From NCBI RefSeq assembly GCF_900091315.1, contig NZ_FLSP01000032.1, positions 18,226 through 82,225 on the forward strand: a stretch of DNA of 64,000 bases, given 5' to 3'. Made by a program: the position numbers and the translations under genes. Positions 36,326 to 44,542 of the stretch are shown here, in pieces (the stretch's first letter is position 1; each line of letters begins with the position of its first letter). Source of the DNA: Streptomyces sp. DI166. GTDB taxonomy: Bacteria > Actinomycetota > Actinomycetes > Streptomycetales > Streptomycetaceae. The notes beneath the pieces are model-generated. The model worked only from the letters and a program-made list of their open reading frames with translations, was not told the origin of the DNA and did no database searches.

Positions 36326-37309
36326 TCAGAAGGCCTTGCGGAAGCGCGCGTACACCTTCTGCGGGTCCGACATGTACGTCCAGGGCCACTCGGTGTACAC
36401 GCCCTCCAGCTCGCGGAAGACGTTCGAGGCCGTGCTGCTCCCGGCCAGGGAGAGGGCCATGGCGAACATGTTGTAGTCGCCCTGCCAGCCGAGGCGCCGC
36501 TCGTAGGCGTGGTGCAGGATGCTGCGCTCGGCGGCCTGCCTCAGCTCGGTGCGGATGCGGGGCTGCTGGAGGCAGTTCTTGTCGTCGGACTCCACCCACT
36601 CCTCGATGTACGCCATGGCCAGCACGCAGCCGAGCCGGTGCCCGTCGGGTGCGGAGGCGTACGTCTCGCGGGCGTACTCCAGGGCCTGCCCCGGCTCGCC
36701 GCCCCAGCGGGGCTGGAGCTGCGAGAGCCATGCGAGGTGGGTGTCCAGGTCCAGCGGGTCACGGCGCAGCGCGGCGTCCCGCCGGGCCTCGGCGACCGAG
36801 GAGTCGAGGGACATGCCGCGCGCGGAGGTGAGCAGGTGGCGCCACGGCGTGATCCACTCCGGGCGCAGCTCGGCCGCCTCCAGCAGGTGTTCCTCGGCGA
36901 TGCGGAGCCGCTCGAAGAAGGTCTGCCACTGCTCGCGCGAGACGTTCGCGGCACGGTCGGCGGTGCGCGCCTCCCAGCCCCAGTGGATGTGCCGGATGCC
37001 GGATATCAGCAGCGCGGTCGCCCGGTGCTCCTTGTCCTCCTCGACGGCCCGGACGATCCAGTCCTGCACCCCGTCCAGCTCGGCCAGTTGCCCGATGACG
37101 GCGTGGTCGCGGCCCGGGTCGAAGGGGTCGAGCGCCGCCTTGACGGCCGCCCAGTCGCCCGCCTCGGCGGCCTCGATCAGGGTGAGCACCCGGGTGTCGC
37201 CGAGCGCGACCAGCTCGTACGTGCCGTTCTTGCGCTTGCGCGGAGCGGGGAGAGCATGCGGATTGCCGTCCGTTCTCTCCCCGCCCCTGCCGAACAGACT
37301 GCCGAACAT
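36326..37309 (-). CDS. Helical-repeat protein of unknown function (first gene of HSP90 operon)
   Basis: A 327-aa soluble protein; the ATG at 37309 follows GGGGAGGG. It starts MFGSLFGRGG and has a helical-repeat character (EAAEAGDWAAVKAALDPF, RIAEEHLLEAAELRPEW, AEARRDAALRRDPLDLDTHL), with a conserved-looking W-rich middle and an aromatic C-terminus. Its stop is 53 bp before the HSP90 start and they share a strand, so the three genes probably form one transcript. I do not recognise the family beyond a TPR-like pattern; similar triads occur in other actinobacteria by memory, not by search. Confidence 0.75.
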   Translation of the reverse strand: MFGSLFGRGGERTDGNPHALPAPRKRKNGTYELVALGDTRVLTLIEAAEAGDWAAVKAALDPFDPGRDHAVIGQLAELDGVQDWIVRAVEEDKEHRATALLISGIRHIHWGWEARTADRAANVSREQWQTFFERLRIAEEHLLEAAELRPEWITPWRHLLTSARGMSLDSSVAEARRDAALRRDPLDLDTHLAWLSQLQPRWGGEPGQALEYARETYASAPDGHRLGCVLAMAYIEEWVESDDKNCLQQPRIRTELRQAAERSILHHAYERRLGWQGDYNMFAMALSLAGSSTASNVFRELEGVYTEWPWTYMSDPQKVYARFRKAF

Positions 37310-37425
37310 TGCGCGCCCTCCCCTGATCCACGTGATCGTCGCGGTGCAGCATAAGGGCACCCTCCGACATCGCTTCCACAGGGTTTTCGCTGGACGTACA
37401 TGTTTTCGGGCAGCTCGGGGACGTC

Positions 37426-39015
37426 CTACTCAGCGGGCCAAGGCACCTGCGGTGACCGGTGGAAGCCGATTCCCAGGGCCTCCCAGCGCGGCGCCTGGGC
37501 GGCGAGGCGTACCCGGTAGTCCTCCCAGTCGTGCGTCGCGGCGGGCGACCAGCCGAGTTCCGCCACCCCGGCCGCGCGCGGGAACGCCATGAACTCGATG
37601 TGCGCGGAGGTCTCCAGCGTCTCGCTCCACAGCGGCGCCTCGACCCCGCGCACCGCGGACTGCGGCACCCCCGGCAGATAGGTTCCCGGGTCCCAGTCGT
37701 AGGAGCGCCGCACGTCGACATAGCCCGCCCAGGACAGGCCGAGCGGGGTGTTGGCGTCGTACTTCATGTCCAGGTAGATCCGGTCGGCGGGCGACAGGAT
37801 CAGCCCGGTGCCGTTCCGTGCCGCCGCGGCCACCTGGGCCTTCTCCTCGGCGCCGGTCCCGTCGAGCCCCCAGTACTGGGCGAGCGCCCCCTGCACCGGG
37901 GAGGCGCCGGTGAGCTGGTGCCAACCGACCACCGTCTTGCCGTACTTGGTGACGGTCCGCTGGGCGCGCTCCATGAACGCCACGTAGTCCTCGTGCGGGG
38001 TGGAGTGCGCCTCGTCGCCGCCGATGTGCAGATAGCGGCCGGGTGTGAGCGCGGCCAGTTCCCGGATCACGTCGTCGACGAAGTCGTACGTGATCTCCTT
38101 GCCGACGCACAGCGAGCTGAAGCCGACCTCGGTGCCGGTGTAGAGCGGCGGCGCCACTGAGTCACAGTTCAGTTCGGCGTACGAGGCGAGGGCCGCGTTG
38201 GTGTGGCCGGGCATGTCGATCTCGGGGACGACCTCCAGGTGCCGGGAGGCGGCGTAGCGGACGATCTCCTTGTAGTCGGCCTTGGTGTAGTAGCCGCCGG
38301 GGCCGCCGCCGACCTCGGTGGAGCCGCCGTAGGTGGCAAGGCGCGGCCAGGAGTCGACGGCGATGCGCCAGCCCTGGTCGTCACTGAGGTGCAGATGCAG
38401 CCTGTTGAACTTGTACAGCGCCAACTGGTCGATGTACCGCTTGACTTCGCCGACGTCGAAGAAGTGCCGGGAGACGTCGAGCATGGCGCCGCGCCAGGCG
38501 TAGCGCGGCCGGTCCTCGATGGTGCCGCCCGCCACCGGCCAGGGGCCGGGCTGCACGGAGTCCTTCTCGACGGCCGCGGGCAGGAGCTGGCGCAGGGTCT
38601 GGACGCCGTGGAAGAGGCCGGCGGGCTCGGCGGCGGTGATGACGACGCCCTTGCGGCCGCTGTCGAGGCGGTAGCCCTCGGCGCCGAACGGGCCTTTCTT
38701 CAGGCGCAGTTGGATGCCACCCGCGCCGTGGGTGGTGACGGGGAGGCGGTAGCCGGTGGAGGGGCGAAGGATCCCGGCGAGGTACTCGCCGACGCGGCGG
38801 GTCTCGCGGGAGGCGTCCACGCGGATGTGGGTGGCGCGGGTGATGCGGTAGGGGGAGCCGCCCGGTTCGGCCGAGACGGGCGCGGGGACCACCCGGTCGA
38901 GCGGGGTGGCGGTCGCGGACGCGGCCGGTGCGGGGGCGGCGCCGGTCAGCGAGGCGCTCGCCGCGATCAGCAGCAGGGATCCGAGAAGGCGAAGCGTTCT
39001 GTGGTGCTGTCTCAC
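37426..39015 (-). CDS. Secreted beta-N-acetylhexosaminidase (GH20)
   Basis: A 529-aa exported exo-enzyme releasing GlcNAc from chito-oligosaccharides. The GTG start at 39015 follows GGAAGG, giving a signal peptide (hydrophobic residues 9-27, cleavage after ASA). Residues about 40-160 are the GH20 N-terminal domain. The catalytic barrel has HLHLSDDQGWRI, EIDMPGHTNAALASY and HIGGDEAHS, in which D334-E335 are the substrate-assisted catalytic pair. A DasR-type site lies 62-77 bp upstream, placing it in the chitin/GlcNAc regulon. In S. coelicolor the orthologue sits directly beyond desD; here the HSP90 operon lies between. Confidence 0.93.
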   Translation of the reverse strand: MRQHHRTLRLLGSLLLIAASASLTGAAPAPAASATATPLDRVVPAPVSAEPGGSPYRITRATHIRVDASRETRRVGEYLAGILRPSTGYRLPVTTHGAGGIQLRLKKGPFGAEGYRLDSGRKGVVITAAEPAGLFHGVQTLRQLLPAAVEKDSVQPGPWPVAGGTIEDRPRYAWRGAMLDVSRHFFDVGEVKRYIDQLALYKFNRLHLHLSDDQGWRIAVDSWPRLATYGGSTEVGGGPGGYYTKADYKEIVRYAASRHLEVVPEIDMPGHTNAALASYAELNCDSVAPPLYTGTEVGFSSLCVGKEITYDFVDDVIRELAALTPGRYLHIGGDEAHSTPHEDYVAFMERAQRTVTKYGKTVVGWHQLTGASPVQGALAQYWGLDGTGAEEKAQVAAAARNGTGLILSPADRIYLDMKYDANTPLGLSWAGYVDVRRSYDWDPGTYLPGVPQSAVRGVEAPLWSETLETSAHIEFMAFPRAAGVAELGWSPAATHDWEDYRVRLAAQAPRWEALGIGFHRSPQVPWPAE

Positions 39016-39076
39016 AAAACCGTCCTTCCATGAGCCATGGCCTGTGGCCGGTGTCCATAAGCCATGGAACCCCCAA

Positions 39077-39092
39077 AGAGGTCTGGACCACT
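39077..39092. promoter_or_regulatory. DasR-type operator (dre) between hexosaminidase and DUF4429 gene
   Basis: On the minus strand AGTGGTCCAGACCTCT, matching the DasR consensus AGTGGTCTAGACCACT at 14 of 16 positions. It is in the divergent region, 62 bp before the hexosaminidase start and 32 bp before the DUF4429 start, so both genes could respond to amino-sugar phosphates. Confidence 0.8.
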
Positions 39093-39123
39093 CTCTCGTG
39101 AGACAGATGAAACAATCCACCCC

Positions 39124-40011
39124 ATGGCGGAAATCATCCAGAAGGACGGCACCTGGGCCTTCGACGGGGACGCACTGCGACTGACGCCCGGACGGGACAA
39201 GAACGTCAGCCTCCTCCGCAAGACCCTGGGGGAACTCGTCGTCCCGCTGGGCGCGTTGGCGGGGGTCTCGTTCGAGCAGGGCAGGAAGGCGGGGCGGCTG
39301 AGGCTGCGCCTGCGGGACGGCGCGGACCCGCTGCTGCACGCCACCGGCGGACGGCTCACCGAGCCGCACGACCCGTACCAGCTGATAGTCGAGCCCGGCC
39401 GCTACGGCGTCGCCGAGTACTTCACCGAGGAGGTGCGCACCGCCCTGATGCTGGACCAGGTCCCCTCGGACCCGGTGCGCGAGTACCTCCTGCCGGGCCC
39501 CGCGGTGCCGCTGTCGGTCTCGGCCGGGGACGGCACGGCGAGCTTCGACGGGGAGCGGATCCGGCTGGAGTGGAACTGGAAGACGGAGGACGCCAAGGCG
39601 GCGGCCGGGGCCCGCGCGCTGAACCTGGAGGACATCACGGCGGTGGAGTGGCTGCCCGCCGCCGGCCTGGAGAACGGCCACCTGCGCTTCACCGTGCGGG
39701 GCGCCCCGACCAAGGCCCCGCCGAAGTACGACCCGAACGCGGTGGAGCTGTGGGGCTTCAAGAAGGACCCCCTGATGGCCCTGGTCGCGGCAGCCGTCCA
39801 GGCCCGCCTCCCGCACCCGGCGGCGCCCCAGGACGACGTACGCCACCCGGACCCCGAACCGGACCGCACCGCGCTGCCCCCGGCGCCCGCCGAGGACGAC
39901 CACGACGCCCTGCTGCGCCGCCTGCGCGAGCTGGGCGAGCTGCACCGCACGGGAGTCCTCACGGACGAGGAGTTCGCCCTCGCCAAACAGGCCGTCCTGA
40001 AGCGCATGTAG
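39124..40011 (+). CDS. DUF4429-type protein with C-terminal SHOCT domain
   Basis: A 295-aa soluble protein; the ATG at 39124 has no clear ribosome-binding site. Two related blocks, each a possible DUF4429 repeat, follow one another: IIQKDGTWAFDGDALRL at the N-terminus and TASFDGERIRLEWNWK at about 140. The last 35 residues are a SHOCT domain (LLRRLRELGELHRTGVLTDEEFALAKQAVLKRM in outline), a short helical module usually found at protein ends. Its function is unknown. It is divergent from the hexosaminidase and shares its DasR-type operator region. Confidence 0.8.
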   Translation: MAEIIQKDGTWAFDGDALRLTPGRDKNVSLLRKTLGELVVPLGALAGVSFEQGRKAGRLRLRLRDGADPLLHATGGRLTEPHDPYQLIVEPGRYGVAEYFTEEVRTALMLDQVPSDPVREYLLPGPAVPLSVSAGDGTASFDGERIRLEWNWKTEDAKAAAGARALNLEDITAVEWLPAAGLENGHLRFTVRGAPTKAPPKYDPNAVELWGFKKDPLMALVAAAVQARLPHPAAPQDDVRHPDPEPDRTALPPAPAEDDHDALLRRLRELGELHRTGVLTDEEFALAKQAVLKRM

Positions 40012-40110
40012 GACGGGTTCCCTAGCACGTCTCCGACCCCTCGACACGCCCCTGCCCGAAATCGGGCAGAAATCTTGCGAAAGCCGTGGCCGTACCTCAG
40101 GATCTACCGG

Positions 40111-40368
40111 GTGCACGACGAACTCGTTGATCATCTGACGCGCACCACCCCCCTGAACCGGGGCGAGGCGCTGCGGGTGATCCAGGACGTGCTCGCCTAT
40201 TTCGACGAGACGACCGAGGAGTACGTCCGTCGCCGCCACCGCGAGCTCCAGGCCCAGGGCCTGGTGAACGCGACGATCTTCGAACGGATCTCGGCGGACC
40301 TGAAATACCGGGCGGTGGCACCGCCGGAGCTGACGCTCCGGCAACTGCGCCGCATCGTCTACGGCTAG
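40111..40368 (+). CDS. Small conserved hypothetical protein
   Basis: An 85-aa helical protein from the GTG at 40111 (AGG lies 9 bp upstream); a TTG at 40075 would add 12 residues. Sequence features are RGEALRVIQDVLAYFDETTE, EYVRRRHRELQAQGLVNATI and a C-terminal LTLRQLRRIVYG. It has no membrane segment or Cys. It precedes glmS by 14 bp and is probably co-transcribed. Function unknown; GlmS-linked small proteins of this type are seen in Streptomyces. Confidence 0.65.
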   Translation: MHDELVDHLTRTTPLNRGEALRVIQDVLAYFDETTEEYVRRRHRELQAQGLVNATIFERISADLKYRAVAPPELTLRQLRRIVYG

Positions 40369-40382
40369 GGATACCTCTTTAT

Positions 40383-42200
40383 ATGTGCGGAATCGTCGGA
40401 TACATCGGGAAGCGTGACGTCGCTCCTCTGCTGCTGGAGGGCCTGCAGCGGCTGGAGTACCGCGGCTACGACTCGGCCGGCATAGCGATCACCTCCCCGA
40501 AGACGGCCGGTCTGAAGACGGTGAAGGCCAAGGGCCGGGTCCGCGACCTGGAGGCCAAGGTCCCGGCGCGCTTCAAGGGCACCACCGGTATCGCCCACAC
40601 CCGCTGGGCCACCCACGGCGCCCCCTCCGACGTGAACGCCCACCCGCACCTGGACGCCGAGGGCAAGGTCGCCGTCGTCCACAACGGCATCATCGACAAC
40701 GCCGCCGACCTGCGCCGCAAGCTGGAGGCGGACGGCGTCGAGTTCCTCTCCGAGACCGACACCGAGGTCCTCGTCCACCTCATCGCCCGCTCGCAGGCGG
40801 AGAAGCTGGAGGACAAGGTCCGCGAGACCGTCCGGCTGATCGAGGGCACGTACGGCATCGCCGTCCTGCACGCCGACTTCCCGGACCGCATCGTGGTGGC
40901 CCGCAACGGCTCCCCGGTCGTCCTCGGCATCGGCGAGAAGGAGATGTTCGTCGCCTCCGACATCGCCGCCCTGGTCGCCCACACCCGGCAGATAGTCACC
41001 CTCGACGACGGCGAGATGGCCACCCTCAAGGCCGACGACTTCCGCACCTACACCACCGAGGGCACCCGCACCACCGCCGAGCCCACCACCGTGGAGTGGG
41101 AGGCCGCCTCCTACGACATGGGCGGCCACGACACCTACATGCACAAGGAGATCCACGAGCAGGCCGACGCCGTCGACCGCGTGCTGCGCGGCCGGATCGA
41201 CGACCGCTTCTCCACCGTGCACCTCGGCGGCCTCAACCTGGACGCCCGCGAGGCGCGCCGGATCCGCCGCGTGAAGATCCTCGGCTGCGGCACCTCGTAC
41301 CACGCGGGCATGATCGGCGCCCAGATGATCGAGGAGCTGGCCCGTATCCCCGCCGACGCCGAGCCCGCCTCGGAGTTCCGCTACCGCAACGCGGTCGTCG
41401 ACCCGGACACCCTCTACATCGCGGTCTCGCAGTCCGGTGAGACCTACGACGTGCTCGCGGCCGTCCAGGAGCTCAAGCGCAAGGGCGCGCGCGTCCTCGG
41501 CGTGGTCAACGTGGTCGGCTCGGCCATCGCCCGCGAGGCGGACGGCGGCGTCTACGTGCACGCGGGCCCCGAGGTCTGCGTGGTCTCCACCAAGTGCTTC
41601 ACCAACACCACGGTCGCCTTCGCGCTGCTCGCCCTGCACCTGGGCCGCACCCGTGACCTCTCCGTGCGCGACGGCAAGCGGATCATCGAGGGCCTGCGCA
41701 AGCTGCCCGCCCAGATCTCCGAGATGCTGGAGCAGGAGGACGCGATCAAGAAGCTGGCCGAGGAGTACGCCCAGGCCCGCTCGATGCTCTTCATCGGCCG
41801 CGTCCGGGGCTACCCGGTGGCCCGTGAGGCCTCCCTGAAGCTCAAGGAGGTCTCCTACATCCACGCCGAGGCCTACCCGGCCTCCGAGCTCAAGCACGGC
41901 CCGCTGGCCCTGATCGAGCCGGCCCTCCCCACGGTCGCGATCGTCCCCGACGACGACCTGCTGGAGAAGAACCGCGCCGCGATGGAGGAGATCAAGGCCC
42001 GCAGCGGCAAGATCCTGGCGGTGGCCCACCAGCACCAGGAGAAGGCGGACCAGACGATCGTGGTCCCGAAGAACGAGGACGAGCTGGACCCGATCCTCAT
42101 GGGCATCCCGCTGCAGCTCCTCGCCTACCACACGGCCCTGGCCCTGGGCCGGGACATCGACAAGCCGCGCAACCTCGCCAAGTCGGTGACGGTCGAGTAG
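40383..42200 (+). CDS. glmS: Glutamine-fructose-6-phosphate aminotransferase
   Basis: A 605-aa enzyme making glucosamine-6-phosphate from fructose-6-phosphate and glutamine, the entry to cell-wall amino sugars. The N-terminal Ntn glutaminase begins MCGIVGYIG with Cys2 as the nucleophile after Met removal and has HTRWATHGAPS. Two SIS isomerase domains follow: GCGTSYHAGMIGA and SQSGETYDVLAAV, then EVSYIHAEAYPASELKHGPLAL. The C-terminus ends KPRNLAKSVTVE, the canonical GlmS end. It is complete. A second glmS is usual in Streptomyces; this is the copy next to the GlcNAc genes. Confidence 0.95.
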   Translation: MCGIVGYIGKRDVAPLLLEGLQRLEYRGYDSAGIAITSPKTAGLKTVKAKGRVRDLEAKVPARFKGTTGIAHTRWATHGAPSDVNAHPHLDAEGKVAVVHNGIIDNAADLRRKLEADGVEFLSETDTEVLVHLIARSQAEKLEDKVRETVRLIEGTYGIAVLHADFPDRIVVARNGSPVVLGIGEKEMFVASDIAALVAHTRQIVTLDDGEMATLKADDFRTYTTEGTRTTAEPTTVEWEAASYDMGGHDTYMHKEIHEQADAVDRVLRGRIDDRFSTVHLGGLNLDAREARRIRRVKILGCGTSYHAGMIGAQMIEELARIPADAEPASEFRYRNAVVDPDTLYIAVSQSGETYDVLAAVQELKRKGARVLGVVNVVGSAIAREADGGVYVHAGPEVCVVSTKCFTNTTVAFALLALHLGRTRDLSVRDGKRIIEGLRKLPAQISEMLEQEDAIKKLAEEYAQARSMLFIGRVRGYPVAREASLKLKEVSYIHAEAYPASELKHGPLALIEPALPTVAIVPDDDLLEKNRAAMEEIKARSGKILAVAHQHQEKADQTIVVPKNEDELDPILMGIPLQLLAYHTALALGRDIDKPRNLAKSVTVE

Positions 42201-42247
42201 TCGACGCCTTCCGGACGGTCGAGCGGCCGGCACCCGCCGGGCATGGG

Positions 42248-42288
42248 ACGGCCCCCCACGTGATGCCACCACTCACGCGGGGGGCCGT
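42248..42288. terminator. Terminator hairpin between glmS and the convergent membrane gene
   Basis: ACGGCCCCCC pairs with GGGGGGCCGT, with an inner CGTGA/TCACG stem separated by single mismatched bases. Confidence 0.85.
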
Positions 42289-42333
42289 TCGGTCGGCCGG
42301 GGCGCGCCCAACACCCCGGCCTCGGCTGCCCTA

Positions 42334-42900
42334 TCAGCCGGTGGCCGTCACCCCCCGGCCGGCAGCCCGCCGAGGAATCGACGTGGGCCAGTGGGCCAGT
42401 GCCGCCGTGGCGGCGTACCAGGCCACCGCGCCCGCGGCGACCGCGCACCAGCCGCCGACCTTCGCCAGTCCGTCGTTGTCGGCGAACATCGCGATGGACA
42501 GCAGCAGCAACGACAGGAAGAACAACCCGTAGGCGCCCTGGCCGAGTTGGTCGCCGCCCGCGAGGGTCAGCGAGAGCGCCACCAGGGCGAACAGCAGCAG
42601 GAACAGTCCCGCCGCGTTGGCGGAGACGGTCGCGTCGGCGGCTACGGCCCAGGTGAACCACAGCGCGCCGAGCGCGGTGAAGGCTGTACCGGAGGCGTTG
42701 TCGTGGTCCCTGAAGGCCAGCAGACCGGCGACGAAGAGGGCAACACCGCCCACGTACTGGGCAATTGATACGGCGTCAGCGGCCGAGACACCGTCGATGA
42801 CTTCGGTGTACCCGAGGCCGAAGGCCAACAGGGTTATTCCGAGGGCGAGTCGGCCGACCACGGTGGTGGTCCCGCTTCCCGCGGAGACGTCATTGTCCAC
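42334..42900 (-). CDS. GPR1/FUN34/YaaH-like membrane protein (acetate/succinate permease family)
   Basis: A 188-aa inner-membrane protein with six hydrophobic segments (examples: GRLALGITLLAFGLGYTEV, YVGGVALFVAGLLAF, NAAGLFLLLFALVALSLTLA, GLFFLSLLLLSIAMF). The pattern TFTALGALWFTWA and the length fit the GPR1/FUN34/YaaH family, which carries acetate or succinate. I do not see the N-terminal NPAPLGL-type motif of characterised members, so transport of acetate is uncertain. It is convergent with glmS. Confidence 0.72.
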   Translation of the reverse strand: MDNDVSAGSGTTTVVGRLALGITLLAFGLGYTEVIDGVSAADAVSIAQYVGGVALFVAGLLAFRDHDNASGTAFTALGALWFTWAVAADATVSANAAGLFLLLFALVALSLTLAGGDQLGQGAYGLFFLSLLLLSIAMFADNDGLAKVGGWCAVAAGAVAWYAATAALAHWPTSIPRRAAGRGVTATG

Positions 42901-43051
42901 GGCGGGCTCCCTTCATGCATGTTCAGTTGCGCGGTGAACCATATATGCCCTTCACAAGAGCACAAACACCTCTACGCGCCAGTAGATTTATGCCTGGGGA
43001 AGGGGGGTCGGCGGAGCGCCGACGGCGCATCTCACCTGGGACGACGCCGAG

Positions 43052-43579
43052 TTACGGAATGACGACGACGGGCCGCTTCGCCCGCTTGGCGAGCCGCCCC
43101 GCCACGGACCCGAAGATCCGCCCCACGATGCCGTGCGTGGAGCCCACCACGATGGCGTCCGCCTCGTACTCGCGGCCCACCTCTTCGAGCTCGTGGCAGA
43201 TGTCGCCGCCGCGCTCGACCAGGATCCAGGGCACCTCGGCCAGATAGTCCGCGCAGGCCAGCTCCAGACCCAGCACCTCGGTGCGGTGATCGGGCACATC
43301 CACGAAGACCGGCGGCTCGCACCCCGCCCAGACGGTGGTGGGCAGCCGGTTGGCCACGTGCACGATGATCAGGCCGGAGCCGGAGCGGTGCGCCATGCCG
43401 ATGGCGTAGGCCAGGGCCCGCTCGCTGGAGGTGGAACCGTCGAAACCGACCACGACGCCGTGCTTGAAGGCAGGGTCGCAGGAATGGCGTGACTCGTCCG
43501 CCGCCAGGGGCTCGGCCGCCGTGGGGTCGGCGACGGGCCGCTTGCGGTCCGCGGGTTCGAAGAATTCGTGACCGGCCAT
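43052..43579 (-). CDS. Universal stress protein family protein
   Basis: A 175-aa cytosolic protein of the UspA fold. The ATG at 43579 gives MAGHEFFEPADRKRP; longer starts exist up to 43687 but lack a ribosome-binding site. A single Usp domain runs from about residue 38: GVVVGFDGSTSSERALAYAI, IIVHVANRLP, and the ATP-binding-type end GSTHGIVGRIFGSVAGRLAKRAKRPVVVIP in outline (G-2x-G-9x-G-S/T pattern). A 36-residue charged N-terminal extension precedes it. Role in stress or dormancy is by family only. Confidence 0.88.
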   Translation of the reverse strand: MAGHEFFEPADRKRPVADPTAAEPLAADESRHSCDPAFKHGVVVGFDGSTSSERALAYAIGMAHRSGSGLIIVHVANRLPTTVWAGCEPPVFVDVPDHRTEVLGLELACADYLAEVPWILVERGGDICHELEEVGREYEADAIVVGSTHGIVGRIFGSVAGRLAKRAKRPVVVIP

Positions 43580-43895
43580 GGCTGTCTCGGCGTTGTGATC
43601 CTTGTGTGGGTGGGACGACAGTGTGCGGTCGGAGCTGTGTCCGGGAAACATCTTCCCAACCCCATACCCCCAAGGGTACGGCGGCACGCCTCCTTAGCCC
43701 AGATCCCGCACAGCGCTCCGGCGGGGGTTCCAGGGAGCATGCACGAGGGTGCGCCCGTAACGCAATGGTTGCTGCCCTGTACAGGCGGTTTGCACAGGAA
43801 GTGGGCCTGTGCGGACGTCACGGGCGGGCCGCGGACAGTGACCGACGGCTCGAACACGCGTTGATCCCGGCGAACCGCCGAACAGGGAGCACGCG
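43580..43895. other. Intergenic region between usp and the small membrane gene
   Basis: A 316-bp divergent promoter region. It holds a perfect 10-bp palindrome CCTGTACAGG at 43776-43785 and, nearby, a CACAGG/CCTGTG inverted repeat. No gene is supported in it; the upstream extension of the usp frame is possible but not favoured. Confidence 0.5.
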
Positions 43896-44165
43896 ATGCC
43901 GGGACAGCAGCCCCAGGACTCCACCACCGACGTGGTCCGCTGGGCGGTCTTCTCCTGCGTCCTCGTCCCGGTGGTCCTCCTCTGGTACGGCACCTCACTG
44001 GCCGGCGCCACCGGAACCGCACTCGGCCTCGCCGCCGTCACCGCGGTCTGCCGGATCCTGCTGCGCCGGTCCGAGCGCGGGGCGGCCGCCGGACCCGGCA
44101 CCGGCTCCGGTGGCGGCTCCACCCGGCGGGGACGGCACTCCGGGGGAAATACACCGGGCGGCTGA
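43896..44165 (+). CDS. Small two-segment membrane protein upstream of adpA
   Basis: An 89-aa protein; the ATG at 43896 follows GGGAG. Two hydrophobic segments, about residues 15-32 (WAVFSCVLVPVVLLWYG) and 36-55 (AGATGTALGLAAVTAVCRIL), then a Gly/Arg-rich cytosolic tail. The function is unknown. Its position just before adpA matches the arrangement in other Streptomyces. Confidence 0.72.
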   Translation: MPGQQPQDSTTDVVRWAVFSCVLVPVVLLWYGTSLAGATGTALGLAAVTAVCRILLRRSERGAAAGPGTGSGGGSTRRGRHSGGNTPGG

Positions 44166-44542
44166 CCGGTTTCCATGCCCCGGGGCGATTCTTTTCAGCC
44201 AACTTCCGGCGACCACGCATCCCTGCCCCGAAACCCCCCTCAACCCCCGTTCGACCTGCACGAAAAGGGTCTGAGGGGTGTCGCGCACCCTACGTGGTTT
44301 GGCCACGGCGACAAGGCGCACTTCCCTGCACGGCCCCTGAGTGCAACGCTTCGTGATCGAATGCTTCACGCCAAGTTGCCAAGTCGACAATGTGCCGAAT
44401 GCCGAACCGGCCACTGAGGCACAACGCGACACAGTAGATTCGATCTTGACTGTCTACGGCGGGGGACTCGTGCAGGACCGAGGGGAAACGTGCAGGAGCG
44501 ACACAACCGAGGAGCCGCGACCACCGAGGGGGGCTTAGCAGT
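44166..44542. other. Long adpA upstream region
   Basis: A 377-bp non-coding region with the adpA promoter and leader. In relatives adpA is controlled here by gamma-butyrolactone receptors, BldD and AdpA itself. I see no unambiguous operator; the stretch just before the start is purine-rich. No gene is supported in it. Confidence 0.6.

Noticed and set aside
39016..40344. 972-aa version of the hexosaminidase
   Set aside because: The extension is antisense to the DUF4429 gene; the GTG at 39015 with GGAAGG and a signal peptide is the start.
43776..43785. Palindrome CCTGTACAGG before the small membrane gene
   Set aside because: Ten-base palindromes are common; no second copy or known consensus supports it as an operator.
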